Shown: positions 1 through 7,955 of the stretch, in pieces
Numbering within the stretch: the first letter of the stretch is position 1
How the letters are laid out: every line of letters begins with the position of its first letter
Source: Vicinamibacterales bacterium
Lineage (GTDB): Bacteria; Acidobacteriota; Vicinamibacteria; Vicinamibacterales; UBA823
Reading direction: 5' to 3'
Assembly (NCBI GenBank): GCA_036012125.1
Contig: DASCOS010000025.1
Location: 86,741-150,740 of the forward strand
Length of the DNA stretch: 64,000 bases
The notes under the pieces: model-generated
What the model was told of the DNA's origin: nothing
Database searches by the model: none
What the model saw: the letters and a program-made list of their open reading frames with translations, nothing else
Translations under genes and position numbers: made by a program

Positions 1-527
1 TCCGGCGGTTCGAGGTGCGCGGGTATCTCACTTCCAATGGTAAGTGTCGTCAACGCATTTACCAACCCAATAGCGGCCGCGGCTGCTTCCCACCCCTTGT
101 TGGATGGACCGTCGTTTGTGAGGTCCTCGACCGAAGTACGTGCCATAGCCTCGTCAAGTGAGTTGGTCGTTAAAACACCAAAAGTCATCGGAACACCCGT
201 CTCAGCCGAGGCGGCCGTAATGCCGTGAGCCACTGCCGAAGCGATGAACTCAAAGTGCGCGGTATCACCCTTGATCACACATCCCAAGCAAACTATCGCA
301 TTAAATCGACCACTTTCGGCAGCACAGCGAGCGGCCAATGGAATTTCAAACGTTCCCGGAACCTCCACTACTTCCACGTCTTCCTCGTCAGTACCCGCCT
401 GCTTAAGTCCAGCCATCGCACCCTGCCGCAACCGGTCCGTTACCTCACGATGATACTGAGACACGACCAAGGCTACATGGAGATTCCTGGCGTCTGGCAA
501 GACCGATGAGTCGAATGAACGCGTCAC
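1..527 (-). CDS. ribH: 6,7-dimethyl-8-ribityllumazine synthase (partial, 3' end off the left edge)
   Basis: Cytosolic enzyme of riboflavin synthesis that condenses 5-amino-6-ribitylaminouracil with 3,4-dihydroxy-2-butanone 4-phosphate. Read on the minus strand it shows VEVPGTFEIPLAA, the GDTAHFEF segment holding the conserved His, a GVPMTFGVLTT block and NKGWEAA, all typical of RibH. The start I prefer is GTG at 527, with an AGGTTC-like ribosome site about 8 nt upstream. No usable ATG exists near the N-terminus. About 175 residues are visible without a stop, already longer than the usual ~155, so a C-terminal tail runs past the window edge. It is the last visible gene of the minus-strand group that includes the crotonase gene 12 bp upstream. 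The call is secure; the length is unknown. Confidence 0.9.
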   Translation of the reverse strand, partial: MTRSFDSSVLPDARNLHVALVVSQYHREVTDRLRQGAMAGLKQAGTDEEDVEVVEVPGTFEIPLAARCAAESGRFNAIVCLGCVIKGDTAHFEFIASAVAHGITAASAETGVPMTFGVLTTNSLDEAMARTSVEDLTNDGPSNKGWEAAAAAIGLVNALTTLTIGSEIPAHLEPP

Positions 528-539
528 TGGAAGTGAACC

Positions 540-1322
540 TCACGAACCCTTAAAGACCGCCTTACGCTTTTCAAGAAACGCGTTAGTTCCTTCACGCATA
601 TCATCGGTCGACGTAACTAAGCCAAACAAAACTGACTCATGGACCACGGCCTGGGAAAACGGCATTTCTAATCCTTCGTTAACTGCAGCAATGATTGCGC
701 GGACCGCGACCGGTGCCTTGCCTGCCAATTCCCTCGCGAGCTTTCTTGCCTCAGTCATCAGCTCGGCGGCCGGCACGACGCGATTGACCAGGCCAATCAG
801 GCGAGCCTCCTCGGCACTTATGTGAGCTCCCGTCAGCAACAATTCAAGGGCCCGCCCCTTGCCAACCAGTCGGGGTAGACGCTGCGAACCCGCGTAGCCG
901 GGCATAATTCCAAGATTAATCTCGGGCTGGCCGAGCTTGGCAGAGTCCGAAGCCAGACGTAAGGTACACGCCATCGCGAGTTCACACCCGCCGCCTAAGG
1001 CGTAACCATTGATCGCCGCAATGACCGGCTTGCCTAAACTCTCAATCAACCCAAACAGCGCTTGGCCGCGCCGCGCATGCGCACTGCCATTCACCGGCGT
1101 TAGTTCAGCTAACTCGGCGATGTCAGCACCAGCCACGAACGCCTTGTCACCGGCCCCAGTCAGCACGACGCAACGGACGGACTCGCTACTAGAGGCCTCG
1201 GCCACGACCTGATGCAACTCGTCGATGGTTTGGCCATTAAGAGCGTTCAGCACCTTTGGACGGTTGATCGTGACGATGACAACGGCATCCTCATGCGCTA
1301 CTTCAAGATTCTCAAAAGCCAT
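540..1322 (-). CDS. enoyl-CoA hydratase / crotonase-family protein
   Basis: A 260-residue crotonase-fold protein, likely hydrating short-chain trans-2-enoyl-CoA esters in fatty-acid or amino-acid breakdown. Both catalytic glutamates of crotonase are visible: Glu114 in GGGCELAMAC and Glu134 in GQPEINLGIMPG. The oxyanion-hole segment AFVAGADIAEL lies at 61-71. Length matches short-chain enoyl-CoA hydratases and no dehydrogenase domain is attached. The start is ATG at 1322. The gene sits between the vanZ-like gene and ribH. The methylmalonyl-CoA accessory genes 2-4 kb upstream on the same strand fit a role in propionate or branched-chain metabolism, but substrate range cannot be read from the sequence. 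Confidence 0.9.
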   Translation of the reverse strand: MAFENLEVAHEDAVVIVTINRPKVLNALNGQTIDELHQVVAEASSSESVRCVVLTGAGDKAFVAGADIAELAELTPVNGSAHARRGQALFGLIESLGKPVIAAINGYALGGGCELAMACTLRLASDSAKLGQPEINLGIMPGYAGSQRLPRLVGKGRALELLLTGAHISAEEARLIGLVNRVVPAAELMTEARKLARELAGKAPVAVRAIIAAVNEGLEMPFSQAVVHESVLFGLVTSTDDMREGTNAFLEKRKAVFKGS

Positions 1323-1401
1323 GCAGTTCTCTTATCGCCTCGCGTGTCCGAGACGCGACCCGGCCGAACCACCTACCAAAGCGGAAGGACGCAGTCGGAC
1401 G

Positions 1402-1857
1402 TCACGGGAGTCGTTCGGTGAAGGTCGGCGCGGCGTGGCCCGAGCAACGCGTGGCATGCGCTCGACGTGCCCTAATTATACTCCACACCCAAGTGGCACC
1501 GACCACAGTAGCAGCACCGACCCCATCAACTATAAGGTCAATGGAATCTGGCGTTCGCCCCGGCACAAACGATTGGTGCCACTCATCAGAAATGCCGTAG
1601 GCAATCGTTAAGAAAATCGAGGCAAGAGCAGTCTTACCCCTCACACCAGCCCATCGTCCATCAGCGAGCGCACGGAGCAGGAGAGCTCCGAGAAGACCGT
1701 AGACGGCGAGGTGTACCGATTTGTCAGGTACCGCGGACGGTACGGCCGACCCTGGCAGCGAGGACGAAATGAAAATTGCTGTCATATGCGCCCAAACCGG
1801 TCCCCACAACCACCAACGAGATTCAAGACGACGGTCGGGCATGCTCTTAGGCATCAT
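1402..1857 (-). CDS. VanZ-like family membrane protein
   Basis: Small polytopic membrane protein of the VanZ-like family. The diagnostic pattern is present: a Lys-x-x-His pair in the second helix (DKSVHLAVYGLLGALL), then GISDEWHQSFVPGR and SIDLIVDGVGA before the last helix. From ATG 1857 the protein is 151 residues, normal for the family. A longer reading frame reaches 1980, but that extension overlaps the 57-residue membrane-protein gene just upstream and reads as non-membrane filler, so I reject it. ATGs at 1854 and 1842 are also possible. VanZ itself gives low-level teicoplanin resistance; most chromosomal relatives have no known function, and none can be assigned here. Confidence 0.75.
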   Translation of the reverse strand: MMPKSMPDRRLESRWWLWGPVWAHMTAIFISSSLPGSAVPSAVPDKSVHLAVYGLLGALLLRALADGRWAGVRGKTALASIFLTIAYGISDEWHQSFVPGRTPDSIDLIVDGVGAATVVGATWVWSIIRARRAHATRCSGHAAPTFTERLP

Positions 1858-1876
1858 TCCGTCAGCATGCTGCCGA

Positions 1877-2050
1877 TCACAGGGGAAAGGGATACATGAG
1901 CCAACCAAGGGTGACGCCAGTAAGCAGAAATGCAGCAAAGAGCATTGCGCCAAAACGAATCTGGTCCTCGGGCTTGTCACGCATCAATGCAGCAAACACC
2001 ACAGACACAAAACACGAGAAAAGTACCATCAGGAAAAAGTGACTTGCCAT
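1877..2050 (-). CDS. 57-residue two-helix membrane protein, unknown function
   Basis: Short gene found by reading the gap between its neighbours. ATG at 2050, TGA at 1877-1879, 57 residues. The product has two hydrophobic segments, one near residues 5-22 (beginning FFLMVLFSCFVSVVFAALM) and one near 36-53, joined by a polar loop with MRDKPEDQIRFG, and ends in WLMYPFPL. It lies 11 bp downstream of the DUF6677-like gene and 19 bp upstream of the vanZ-like start, so the three are probably co-transcribed and all are small membrane proteins. I recognise no characterised family. Support comes from the uninterrupted hydrophobic pattern, tight spacing and exclusion of the neighbouring frames. Confidence 0.65.
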   Translation of the reverse strand: MASHFFLMVLFSCFVSVVFAALMRDKPEDQIRFGAMLFAAFLLTGVTLGWLMYPFPL

Positions 2051-2061
2051 GCACTGAGTCC

Positions 2062-2517
2062 CTATTTCCGACCGAGCGAGACGTCGTAAGCATCAACTAC
2101 CACTAGGGCATTAAGTAGTCCCGCAACAATCAGAAAGGAGTTGCCGTATTCGTAGGTCGCTGCGACGGCGTTCCCCGAGCCAAGGTCTATGACCCGCCCC
2201 AGTAAGTAGAGCAAGCCAATGCCGAAGTTAGCCACCGCGGCAAGGGCAACTAACGGCTCGGATGCATCAAAAAAAAAGATGCGTCCCTCAAGCCAGAGTC
2301 CGGTCGCAAACATCAGAGGCAACGTCACCATAAATACCAAGCCCTGACGAACTCGACCCTGCCACAAATGACCGGCGCCGGGCACTGCCCACGCCATTAA
2401 GCAGATCAAGGTTGTTGGACTTTCCACGTTGCCAGCTACCTGCGCCTGCGCACGGGACCGTCGTGAATACTTAGTCATAAGGCCAACAAGGTTCGAATTG
2501 AACTTCGGCCAATCCAC
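2062..2517 (-). CDS. small polytopic membrane protein, DUF6677-like
   Basis: Protein of up to 151 residues with three or four hydrophobic segments. The region AWAVPGAGHLWQGRVRQG followed by VFMVTLPLMFATG, and a C-terminal helix ending in LNALVVVDAYDVSLGRK, resemble a membrane family (I believe DUF6677) seen mainly in Acidobacteria. This is from memory, not a search. The long start is GTG 2517; ATG 2478 is at least as plausible because the extra N-terminus is polar and lacks an obvious ribosome site. It heads the run of three small membrane-protein genes leading into the crotonase gene. Function unknown. Confidence 0.65.
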   Translation of the reverse strand: MDWPKFNSNLVGLMTKYSRRSRAQAQVAGNVESPTTLICLMAWAVPGAGHLWQGRVRQGLVFMVTLPLMFATGLWLEGRIFFFDASEPLVALAAVANFGIGLLYLLGRVIDLGSGNAVAATYEYGNSFLIVAGLLNALVVVDAYDVSLGRK

Positions 2518-2592
2518 TCCGCGCGACCAAATTCGCGCTCACTTCGTCCGATGTGACGATCCTCAACATCCGAGGGACAAGTCACGAGTAGA

Positions 2593-3525
2593 TTAAAGTT
2601 CATTGAAAGACGTGAGCCTCCTGAATTCTAGGAATCGCTGCTGAATCTCATCAGACGTAACACATAGTAGCCGCTCGAGACCAAACGCCTCGACCGAAAA
2701 CGACGCCATGGTGCTACCCGCAATGACGGCACGGGTTAAGGTGTCATGATTAACAATCGAGCATTCTGCAAGATACCCGAGCAAGCCACCACCAAACGTG
2801 TCTCCCGCGCCGGTTGGGTCGCGGACGTTGTTGAGTGGTAGGCCAGGAACCGCAAAGAATCCATCGGGGCCAAACATAAGCACACCGTGTTCTCCACGCT
2901 TGATAATGAGCAACCTTGGTCCCATTGTTTGAAGTTTCTGCACGGCCTTGACGAGATTCGATTCTTTACTTAACTGTCTGGCCTCTGCGTCGTTAATAAC
3001 CAACGCATCGACCCGAGTCAGCACTTGGCGAAGCTCTTCAGGAGTTTTCTCAATCCAATAGTTCATTGTGTCAGCGACTACGAACTCCGGCGACTCCACT
3101 TGATCGAGCACCTCAAGCTGTAATCTTGGGTGGATATTACCCAAGAATACAAACGGCGAAGTCCGATACACCGGTGGTAGATTCGGTTGGAATTCTTCAA
3201 ATACATTGAGAAAGGTGTAGATTGATTCGCGGTCATTCAAGTCTTCGCTGTACTTGCCCTTCCATCGAAATGTTTTTCCCGGCACTTGCTGTAAACCGGT
3301 CAAGTCGATTCGGCGACCCCGAAAGATACCCATCTGCTCATCAGTAAAGTCTTCACCGACCACCGCCACCATCCGTACATCTGTGAAATGGGCAGCAGCA
3401 ACAGCGAAATAAGTCGCTGCTCCACCTACGACACGACCGGCGACACCAAACGGCGTCTCAATCGAATCGAACGCTACCGAACCGACAACGAGAACTGGTT
3501 GCATAAGTCGATCTATTCCACTCAC
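2593..3525 (-). CDS. PfkB-family carbohydrate/nucleoside kinase
   Basis: A 310-residue ribokinase-fold kinase that should transfer phosphate from ATP to a sugar or nucleoside hydroxyl. The second PfkB signature DPTGAGDTFGGG lies at 236-247, with Asp242 as catalytic base. The NDAEA segment near 178-182 fits the Mg/phosphate-binding motif. The N-terminal VVGGAATYFAVAAAHF block is the first signature region. Start GTG 3525 is used; ATG 3504 (residue 8, immediately before VLVVGSVAFDS) is equally likely. It lies 8 bp downstream of the epimerase gene on the same strand, suggesting co-transcription with meaB-mce. The substrate cannot be named. Confidence 0.85.
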   Translation of the reverse strand: MSGIDRLMQPVLVVGSVAFDSIETPFGVAGRVVGGAATYFAVAAAHFTDVRMVAVVGEDFTDEQMGIFRGRRIDLTGLQQVPGKTFRWKGKYSEDLNDRESIYTFLNVFEEFQPNLPPVYRTSPFVFLGNIHPRLQLEVLDQVESPEFVVADTMNYWIEKTPEELRQVLTRVDALVINDAEARQLSKESNLVKAVQKLQTMGPRLLIIKRGEHGVLMFGPDGFFAVPGLPLNNVRDPTGAGDTFGGGLLGYLAECSIVNHDTLTRAVIAGSTMASFSVEAFGLERLLCVTSDEIQQRFLEFRRLTSFNEL

Positions 3526-3533
3526 TCAAATGG

Positions 3534-3944
3534 TCAACACGCGTGGTCGGACTGTTTTAATTCAATAAGTAAACCGTGAGTACTCGAGGGATGGATGAAC
3601 GCAATCCGAGAGCCACCGACACCAATGCGGGGGGCTACATCGATGAGTTTAATACCTCGGGTTTGCAAGTCCTCCAGCACCGATTCTAAGTCATCAACTG
3701 CCAAGGTAATATGGTGAAGGGCAGACCCACGCCGTTCTAGAAACCGAGCAACCGGGGAAGCCGGCTCAGTTGCCTCAAGAAACTCGAGTGAAGCCCCACC
3801 AGTTTCGACGTGAGTAACACGAACCTGCTGGTCAGAAACGAACTCGGTCTGCGACACCTGTAACCCTAAAACGTCACGGAAGAAGCGAAGCGCCTCATTG
3901 AGGTCTCGAACGGCTATCCCGACGTGATCCAACGTCGCTTTCAT
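3534..3944 (-). CDS. mce: methylmalonyl-CoA epimerase
   Basis: A 136-residue protein of the glyoxalase/VOC fold that interconverts (2R)- and (2S)-methylmalonyl-CoA between propionyl-CoA carboxylase and the mutase. Metal-ligand positions are visible: His7 in LDHVGIAV, His78 in ALHHITLAV, and Glu128 in LLIELK. Length and the paired half-modules (residues 1-60 and 75-132) match bacterial epimerases. It is 12 bp downstream of meaB on the same strand. The mutase genes are 27 kb away at 30446-32490, so the pathway is split across the window. Confidence 0.92.
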   Translation of the reverse strand: MKATLDHVGIAVRDLNEALRFFRDVLGLQVSQTEFVSDQQVRVTHVETGGASLEFLEATEPASPVARFLERRGSALHHITLAVDDLESVLEDLQTRGIKLIDVAPRIGVGGSRIAFIHPSSTHGLLIELKQSDHAC

Positions 3945-3956
3945 TTCAGCGCGGTA

Positions 3957-4934
3957 TCAAGGCTTCCGATCAGCGTCGCGTTCGGCAAGGACGCGATTCA
4001 TGATCGTATCAACTGCTGTGTAGGGGTCCAACTCTCGCCGTGCAAGCTGAGCCGTTACCTTGTCAAGCTCACTTGGACTTACGAGTTGTTCGACATGCCG
4101 CCAAAATGCTTCACCAAGCAAACGGCGCAGTTCACTCACCTCCAACCGATACCGCCTCTGATACCGTAAATCATCGCCGGCATATTCGCGGAATCGATCG
4201 AGCGCACCCACGAAGTCATTCACGCCATCGCCAGTCGTCGCCTGCGTCTTAACAATCGGTGGCCGCCAATGCTCGTGCGACGGTTCGTCCAGTGAGAGCA
4301 TCGCCTCCAGCTGAGCAACGGTACCCTCCGCGCCACTGTGGTCGGCTTTATTGACCACAAACACGTCGGCAATCTCTAAGATTCCAGCCTTGATCGCTTG
4401 CACATCATCACCGAACCCTGGCGCAACCATCACAACCGCAATATCGGCCGCATACGTAATGTCTACCTCGGCCTGTCCAACGCCCACAGTCTCGAGGAAT
4501 ACAACATCGTGACCAGCAGCGTCTAATACTAACGTCGCCTCACGTGCTGCTTGAGCCAAGCCCCCAAGTCGCCCCCGGGTTGCCATACTCCTGATAAAGA
4601 CACCGTCGTCACCAGCATGGGTTTGCATACGAATACGGTCACCCAATACCGCACCGCCGCTAAACGGACTGGTTGGGTCAACAGCGACGATGCCAACACG
4701 GCGTCCTCCGGATCGAAACACCTTGGCAACACGATCAACCAGTGTGCTTTTTCCGACACCTGGTGGCCCAGTCACACCTACGACCCACGCGCGGCCAGTA
4801 TGACTGAAGAGTTCACGTACGAGGCGTGCACCCTCTGGCACACCTTCTTCAATCAACGAAATCGCTCGGGACACCGCCCGCGGGTCTCCACCGAGCACAC
4901 GTGCAGCCAGCACACGCTCGCTCTCTGCGTCCAT
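3957..4934 (-). CDS. meaB: methylmalonyl-CoA mutase-associated GTPase MeaB (ArgK/LAO-ATPase family)
   Basis: G3E-type P-loop GTPase that guards adenosylcobalamin loading and protects methylmalonyl-CoA mutase from inactivation. The P-loop is GPPGVGKST at 56-64, with ETVGVGQAEVD in the switch region and VVNKAD as the base-recognition motif. The C-terminal part is helical, as expected. From ATG 4934 it has 325 residues, the usual size. An in-frame ATG at 4970 adds twelve residues without a better ribosome site. It is immediately followed by mce, which strongly supports the mutase-chaperone role over the older arginine-transport annotation. Confidence 0.9.
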   Translation of the reverse strand: MDAESERVLAARVLGGDPRAVSRAISLIEEGVPEGARLVRELFSHTGRAWVVGVTGPPGVGKSTLVDRVAKVFRSGGRRVGIVAVDPTSPFSGGAVLGDRIRMQTHAGDDGVFIRSMATRGRLGGLAQAAREATLVLDAAGHDVVFLETVGVGQAEVDITYAADIAVVMVAPGFGDDVQAIKAGILEIADVFVVNKADHSGAEGTVAQLEAMLSLDEPSHEHWRPPIVKTQATTGDGVNDFVGALDRFREYAGDDLRYQRRYRLEVSELRRLLGEAFWRHVEQLVSPSELDKVTAQLARRELDPYTAVDTIMNRVLAERDADRKP

Positions 4935-5043
4935 CGACTCGGGCAGCACTCTATCACAGGGGCTGTGCATGATTTAGCGGCTCGCACGGGACATCATCAG
5001 TCTGTTACTAGACAGATTGTGACCCCAAGGTGCGCTCCCGACG

Positions 5044-5049
5044 TATAAT
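5044..5049 (+). promoter_or_regulatory. -10 element for the secreted-protein gene at 5096
   Basis: A perfect TATAAT hexamer, 46 bp before the start codon. No well-spaced -35 is visible: TTGTGA at 5017-5022 would leave a 21-nt spacer, too long. An activator or an unusual promoter class may be involved. The placement in the divergent gap between meaB and the plus-strand gene supports promoter function. Confidence 0.5.
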
Positions 5050-5095
5050 ACTAGCCACGTCAGAGCCGCCACTTCCACACGCAAGGAGCGACCTA

Positions 5096-5569
5096 ATGTT
5101 CTCACGAGCAACGTTGTGCGTCGGATTGAGCATCGTGCTCGTCAGCGCTTCAGTAGGCCATGCTCAGGAGCGGGTTTATGCCGGCGAAGGCGGCATGATG
5201 TTCCATCCAATCCTTTTGGAGAAGACTGCTGACTTTGAGGATGTGGTCACCCGCGTGCTCGATGCGATGAGTAACAGTGCCGACGAGACGCGACGTGCGC
5301 AGGCTGCAGGTTGGAAGGTATATCGAGCTACAGAGCCTGGCCCACCTGATCAAACTTCTGTTCTCTACGTATTCGTCATTGACCCCACTGTGACTGAAGC
5401 TAATTATTCAATTGGTGAACTGCTTCGACAGGAATTACCCCTTGAAGCGCAGGATCTTTGGGAGAACTTCGCAGCGTCCTACGCATATAGTCCAAGTCTG
5501 CTCAACCTGACGTTAGTCGCTGACTTCACGGAAACCGAACTGCTACCAACCGCACCCGAGGTGCCATAG
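5096..5569 (+). CDS. secreted protein of unknown function, paralogue A
   Basis: Protein of 157 residues with an N-terminal signal peptide (hydrophobic run near residues 7-21, probable cleavage after HAQ). Start ATG 5096 is preceded by AAGGAG at 5083-5088 with a 7-nt spacer; a longer frame from 5030 lacks this. The mature part holds AAGWKVYR, VLYVFVIDP and ANYSIGELL. The same pattern appears in the protein at 6234-6734, so the two are paralogues. The protein should be periplasmic or surface-associated. No characterised family is recognised; the shared Gly-Trp-Lys-x-Tyr-Arg and Val-Ile-Asp-Pro blocks may mark a lineage-restricted fold. It is followed 14 bp later by the beta-barrel gene on the same strand. 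Confidence 0.8.
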   Translation: MFSRATLCVGLSIVLVSASVGHAQERVYAGEGGMMFHPILLEKTADFEDVVTRVLDAMSNSADETRRAQAAGWKVYRATEPGPPDQTSVLYVFVIDPTVTEANYSIGELLRQELPLEAQDLWENFAASYAYSPSLLNLTLVADFTETELLPTAPEVP

Positions 5570-5583
5570 CCCGCTGGCGCAGC

Positions 5584-6087
5584 ATGCGTGTTCCTACCGG
5601 TCTTACGTGTCGGACAGCACTGACCGCAATCTTCGCTATATTCATCGTAATCGTTCCGAATAAGGCGGTAGCTGATGCCACCGTGTTTGCTGGTATGAAC
5701 ACGATGACCCCCCACGGCTGGGCACGCGGTTTCAGCGCGGGGCTAACCTTGCTCAACCTCGGGTTCGAGGTCGAGTACGCAAATGCTGGTGAAGATAAGT
5801 CGCAACGCACGCCTGGTCTCCAAACAGGCATGGTCAACGTCCTCGTACAAACACCGATGACGTCTAACGGTTTCCAGTTTTACGCAACAACCGGCGGCGG
5901 CCTCTACCGCGAGAGGTTCGCTGACCTACAAGAAACTCACGTGGGACTGAACGCAGGTGGTGGACTGAAGATTAGACTTACCGGTCAAATCCGTGCACGA
6001 ATCGACTACCGAGTGTTTAGTCTCCGCGGCGCGCCGGTCCATTCCCGACCCCACCGGATCTACGCTGGACTCAACCTCGCCTTTTGA
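5584..6087 (+). CDS. small outer-membrane beta-barrel-like protein
   Basis: Protein of 167 residues with an N-terminal signal peptide (hydrophobic run 11-27, cleavage probably after AVA or ADA). The rest alternates polar and hydrophobic residues in short strands rich in Gly, Tyr and Thr, including FYATTGGGLYRERF and VGLNAGGGLKIRL. It ends YAGLNLAF, with the terminal Phe typical of outer-membrane proteins recognised by BamA. At about 140 mature residues, an eight-strand OmpA/OmpW-like barrel is the natural guess. It is probably co-transcribed with paralogue A and faces paralogue B. The outer-membrane location is well supported by sequence pattern; the function is unknown. Confidence 0.7.
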   Translation: MRVPTGLTCRTALTAIFAIFIVIVPNKAVADATVFAGMNTMTPHGWARGFSAGLTLLNLGFEVEYANAGEDKSQRTPGLQTGMVNVLVQTPMTSNGFQFYATTGGGLYRERFADLQETHVGLNAGGGLKIRLTGQIRARIDYRVFSLRGAPVHSRPHRIYAGLNLAF

Positions 6088-6136
6088 CTTGTAGATAACC
6101 GGTCTTCACTTGTAAGCACACACGCCCATAACGAAC

Positions 6137-6171
6137 CGACGGCTACGAACAACAAAAGTTCGTAGCCGTCG
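6137..6171. terminator. perfect 14-bp inverted repeat between convergent genes
   Basis: Arms 6137-6150 and 6158-6171 are exactly complementary over 14 bp, with a 7-nt A-rich loop (AACAAAA). It lies between the end of the barrel gene (plus) and the end of paralogue B (minus), where a bidirectional terminator is expected. No T-tract follows on either strand, so it may be a weak or Rho-assisted terminator, or an mRNA 3'-end stabiliser. Confidence 0.6.
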
Positions 6172-6233
6172 AGTATCGCTATCGTAGGAGTTCGTGGAAT
6201 TATTTAATTTGTACTGTGCGAAGTTAGCAGCGG

Positions 6234-6734
6234 CTAATTGCTGAAGTCACTCACTAACTGCATATTAATTCTAGCCATTCCACCGGCGAACGAACCGCTG
6301 AACATACCGTAAAGCGATTGCGCCTCTCCACCGGACGGATATCCTTCTGACAGAATGGTCGAGATCGTGTAATTTGCATCTCTCACCGCTGGGTCAATAA
6401 CCATAAAATAAAGCACATTCCCACCCTGTTGCGGCACATCCGTCCTGTATATTTTCCAACCCTCCGCTTGCTGCTGCCGTGTCGAGTTCTCACTGTTCTG
6501 CAACGCTTCCTTAACCTTTTGCATTACGTTTTCGAAGTCGTCAGTCTTGTCCCCTTCGATGACCGCCTGGATAAATCCAGCACCCTCATTAAAATTCGAG
6601 ACTGGGTTCTGGGCTTCTGCGCGAACCAACTCCTGCACCCCAAAGCCAAACACTGCCCCGATTAACACAGCTAGGACGACAGGTAACCCGATCCAAGCCG
6701 GGCGACGAAACGAAACTCCCTCAAGTGAACGCAT
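6234..6734 (-). CDS. secreted or membrane-anchored protein of unknown function, paralogue B
   Basis: Protein of 166 residues with a hydrophobic N-terminal segment (residues about 14-32, GLPVVLAVLIGAVFGFGV) acting as signal peptide or anchor. The remainder aligns along its length with the protein at 5096-5569: AEGWKIYR, NVLYFMVIDP, DANYTISTIL and a final LVSDF block. Start ATG 6734 has AGGAGG a few bases upstream (CCTCCT on the plus strand around 6741). Function unknown. It faces paralogue A and the barrel gene across the hairpin at 6137-6171. Confidence 0.8.
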   Translation of the reverse strand: MRSLEGVSFRRPAWIGLPVVLAVLIGAVFGFGVQELVRAEAQNPVSNFNEGAGFIQAVIEGDKTDDFENVMQKVKEALQNSENSTRQQQAEGWKIYRTDVPQQGGNVLYFMVIDPAVRDANYTISTILSEGYPSGGEAQSLYGMFSGSFAGGMARINMQLVSDFSN

Positions 6735-6782
6735 CCGCGACCTCCTTCAGATCGAAAGGCGGTACTCTACCGTACTCGTGGG

Positions 6783-7955
6783 TCAGACGAAAACCGCCAT
6801 AACCTCATTGGCCAACAACATCCCTTCGCGGCTCAGCCGCAACTGATCACCCTCTTCGACGAGCTGTCCATCGTCGATAAAGGGCTGTAACTCGGCCCCA
6901 TAACGTGTGGGAACGTCAACACCATAACAGTCACCAACAGCGGCAACATCAACACCCTCGGTGAGGCGGAGACCCATAAACAAGGCTTCGGATAATTGTT
7001 GTTCGGGGGAGCGTTTCTGGTGGGCACAACTCGGATCACTCCCTGCCTCGAGGCGGTCCAAATAGACAGAAGTTTCCGACGTATTGCTCCACCGCTCCTC
7101 GCCGACAGTCGAATGGGCTCCTGGGCCAAAACCGATCCACTGGCCATCCATCCAGTATTTCAAATTGTGTCGAGACCGGTGGCCGGGCCGCGCAACATTC
7201 GAAATCTCGTATTGTTGAAAACCCGCCTGGTCAAGACGCACAAGTGCCGATAGATACATTTCCGCCGCCACATCATCTGGCGCTTGGGTCGAAGCGGCCC
7301 GTATCATTTCGTCGCGTAGCGGCGAATTTGGGTACACCTCAAGCAGATATAGCGAAGCATGGTCCGGCCCAACTGCAATCAATTCTTCCACCGACTCAAG
7401 CCACTCAAGGACCTTCTGACCTGGAAGCCACATCATGAGGTCGAGACTAACGTCCTTGAACCCAACCGCACGAGCGAAAGTAAATGCCCGTCGGGCCGCG
7501 ACGCTGCTGTGCAAGCGACCGAGCATGACGAGTTCCGTGTCACGAAAGGACTGAACGCCAAGGCTGAGGCGCGTGACGCCTGCAGCCCGATAACCAGCCA
7601 AGCGCTCCTTGGTCGCCGACTCAGGATTCGATTCCATCGTAATTTCAGCTTTTCCTGAGACGCAAAATGACGATCGGCATACATCAATAATCCGAGTGAC
7701 TTCCTCAGGCTCAAGTAGTGATGGCGTACCCCCGCCGAAGTAAATTGTATCCACCGACAGTGGCGCCGACGCCCGCCTGATTTCCTCCACCACGGCTGCC
7801 ACGTAGCGGCGGGCGGGCGCGGCGTCAAACAGGCCGCGTGTAAAGTTGCAGTAACTGCAAATCGCTTCGCAGAACGGAACGTGAATGTAGAGGCCGACGC
7901 GAGAATTGGCGCAGTGTCTCGCAAGAGATGCAGCTATCTTGAGCGGGGCAGTCAC
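6783..7955 (-). CDS. hemW: radical SAM family haem chaperone HemW
   Basis: Radical SAM protein of the HemN/HemW group. The 4Fe-4S motif CxxxCxxC is clear in FCEAICSYCNF (Cys29, 33, 36). TIYFGGGTPS and LSLGVQSF follow, and a C-terminal HemN-like domain starts near 300. At 390 residues and without the N-terminal extension of true coproporphyrinogen dehydrogenase, it fits HemW, which binds and transfers haem. The best start is GTG 7955: it overlaps the stop of the upstream ATPase gene as GTGA and has an AGGCAGG stretch 6 nt before it. A TTG at 7982 is the alternative. Translational coupling is likely. Confidence 0.85.
   Translation of the reverse strand: MTAPLKIAASLARHCANSRVGLYIHVPFCEAICSYCNFTRGLFDAAPARRYVAAVVEEIRRASAPLSVDTIYFGGGTPSLLEPEEVTRIIDVCRSSFCVSGKAEITMESNPESATKERLAGYRAAGVTRLSLGVQSFRDTELVMLGRLHSSVAARRAFTFARAVGFKDVSLDLMMWLPGQKVLEWLESVEELIAVGPDHASLYLLEVYPNSPLRDEMIRAASTQAPDDVAAEMYLSALVRLDQAGFQQYEISNVARPGHRSRHNLKYWMDGQWIGFGPGAHSTVGEERWSNTSETSVYLDRLEAGSDPSCAHQKRSPEQQLSEALFMGLRLTEGVDVAAVGDCYGVDVPTRYGAELQPFIDDGQLVEEGDQLRLSREGMLLANEVMAVFV

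Noticed and set aside
225..509. Plus-strand open frames (94 and 69 residues) at the left end
   Set aside because: They are shadows of ribH on the minus strand, whose conserved motifs are clear in the other frame.
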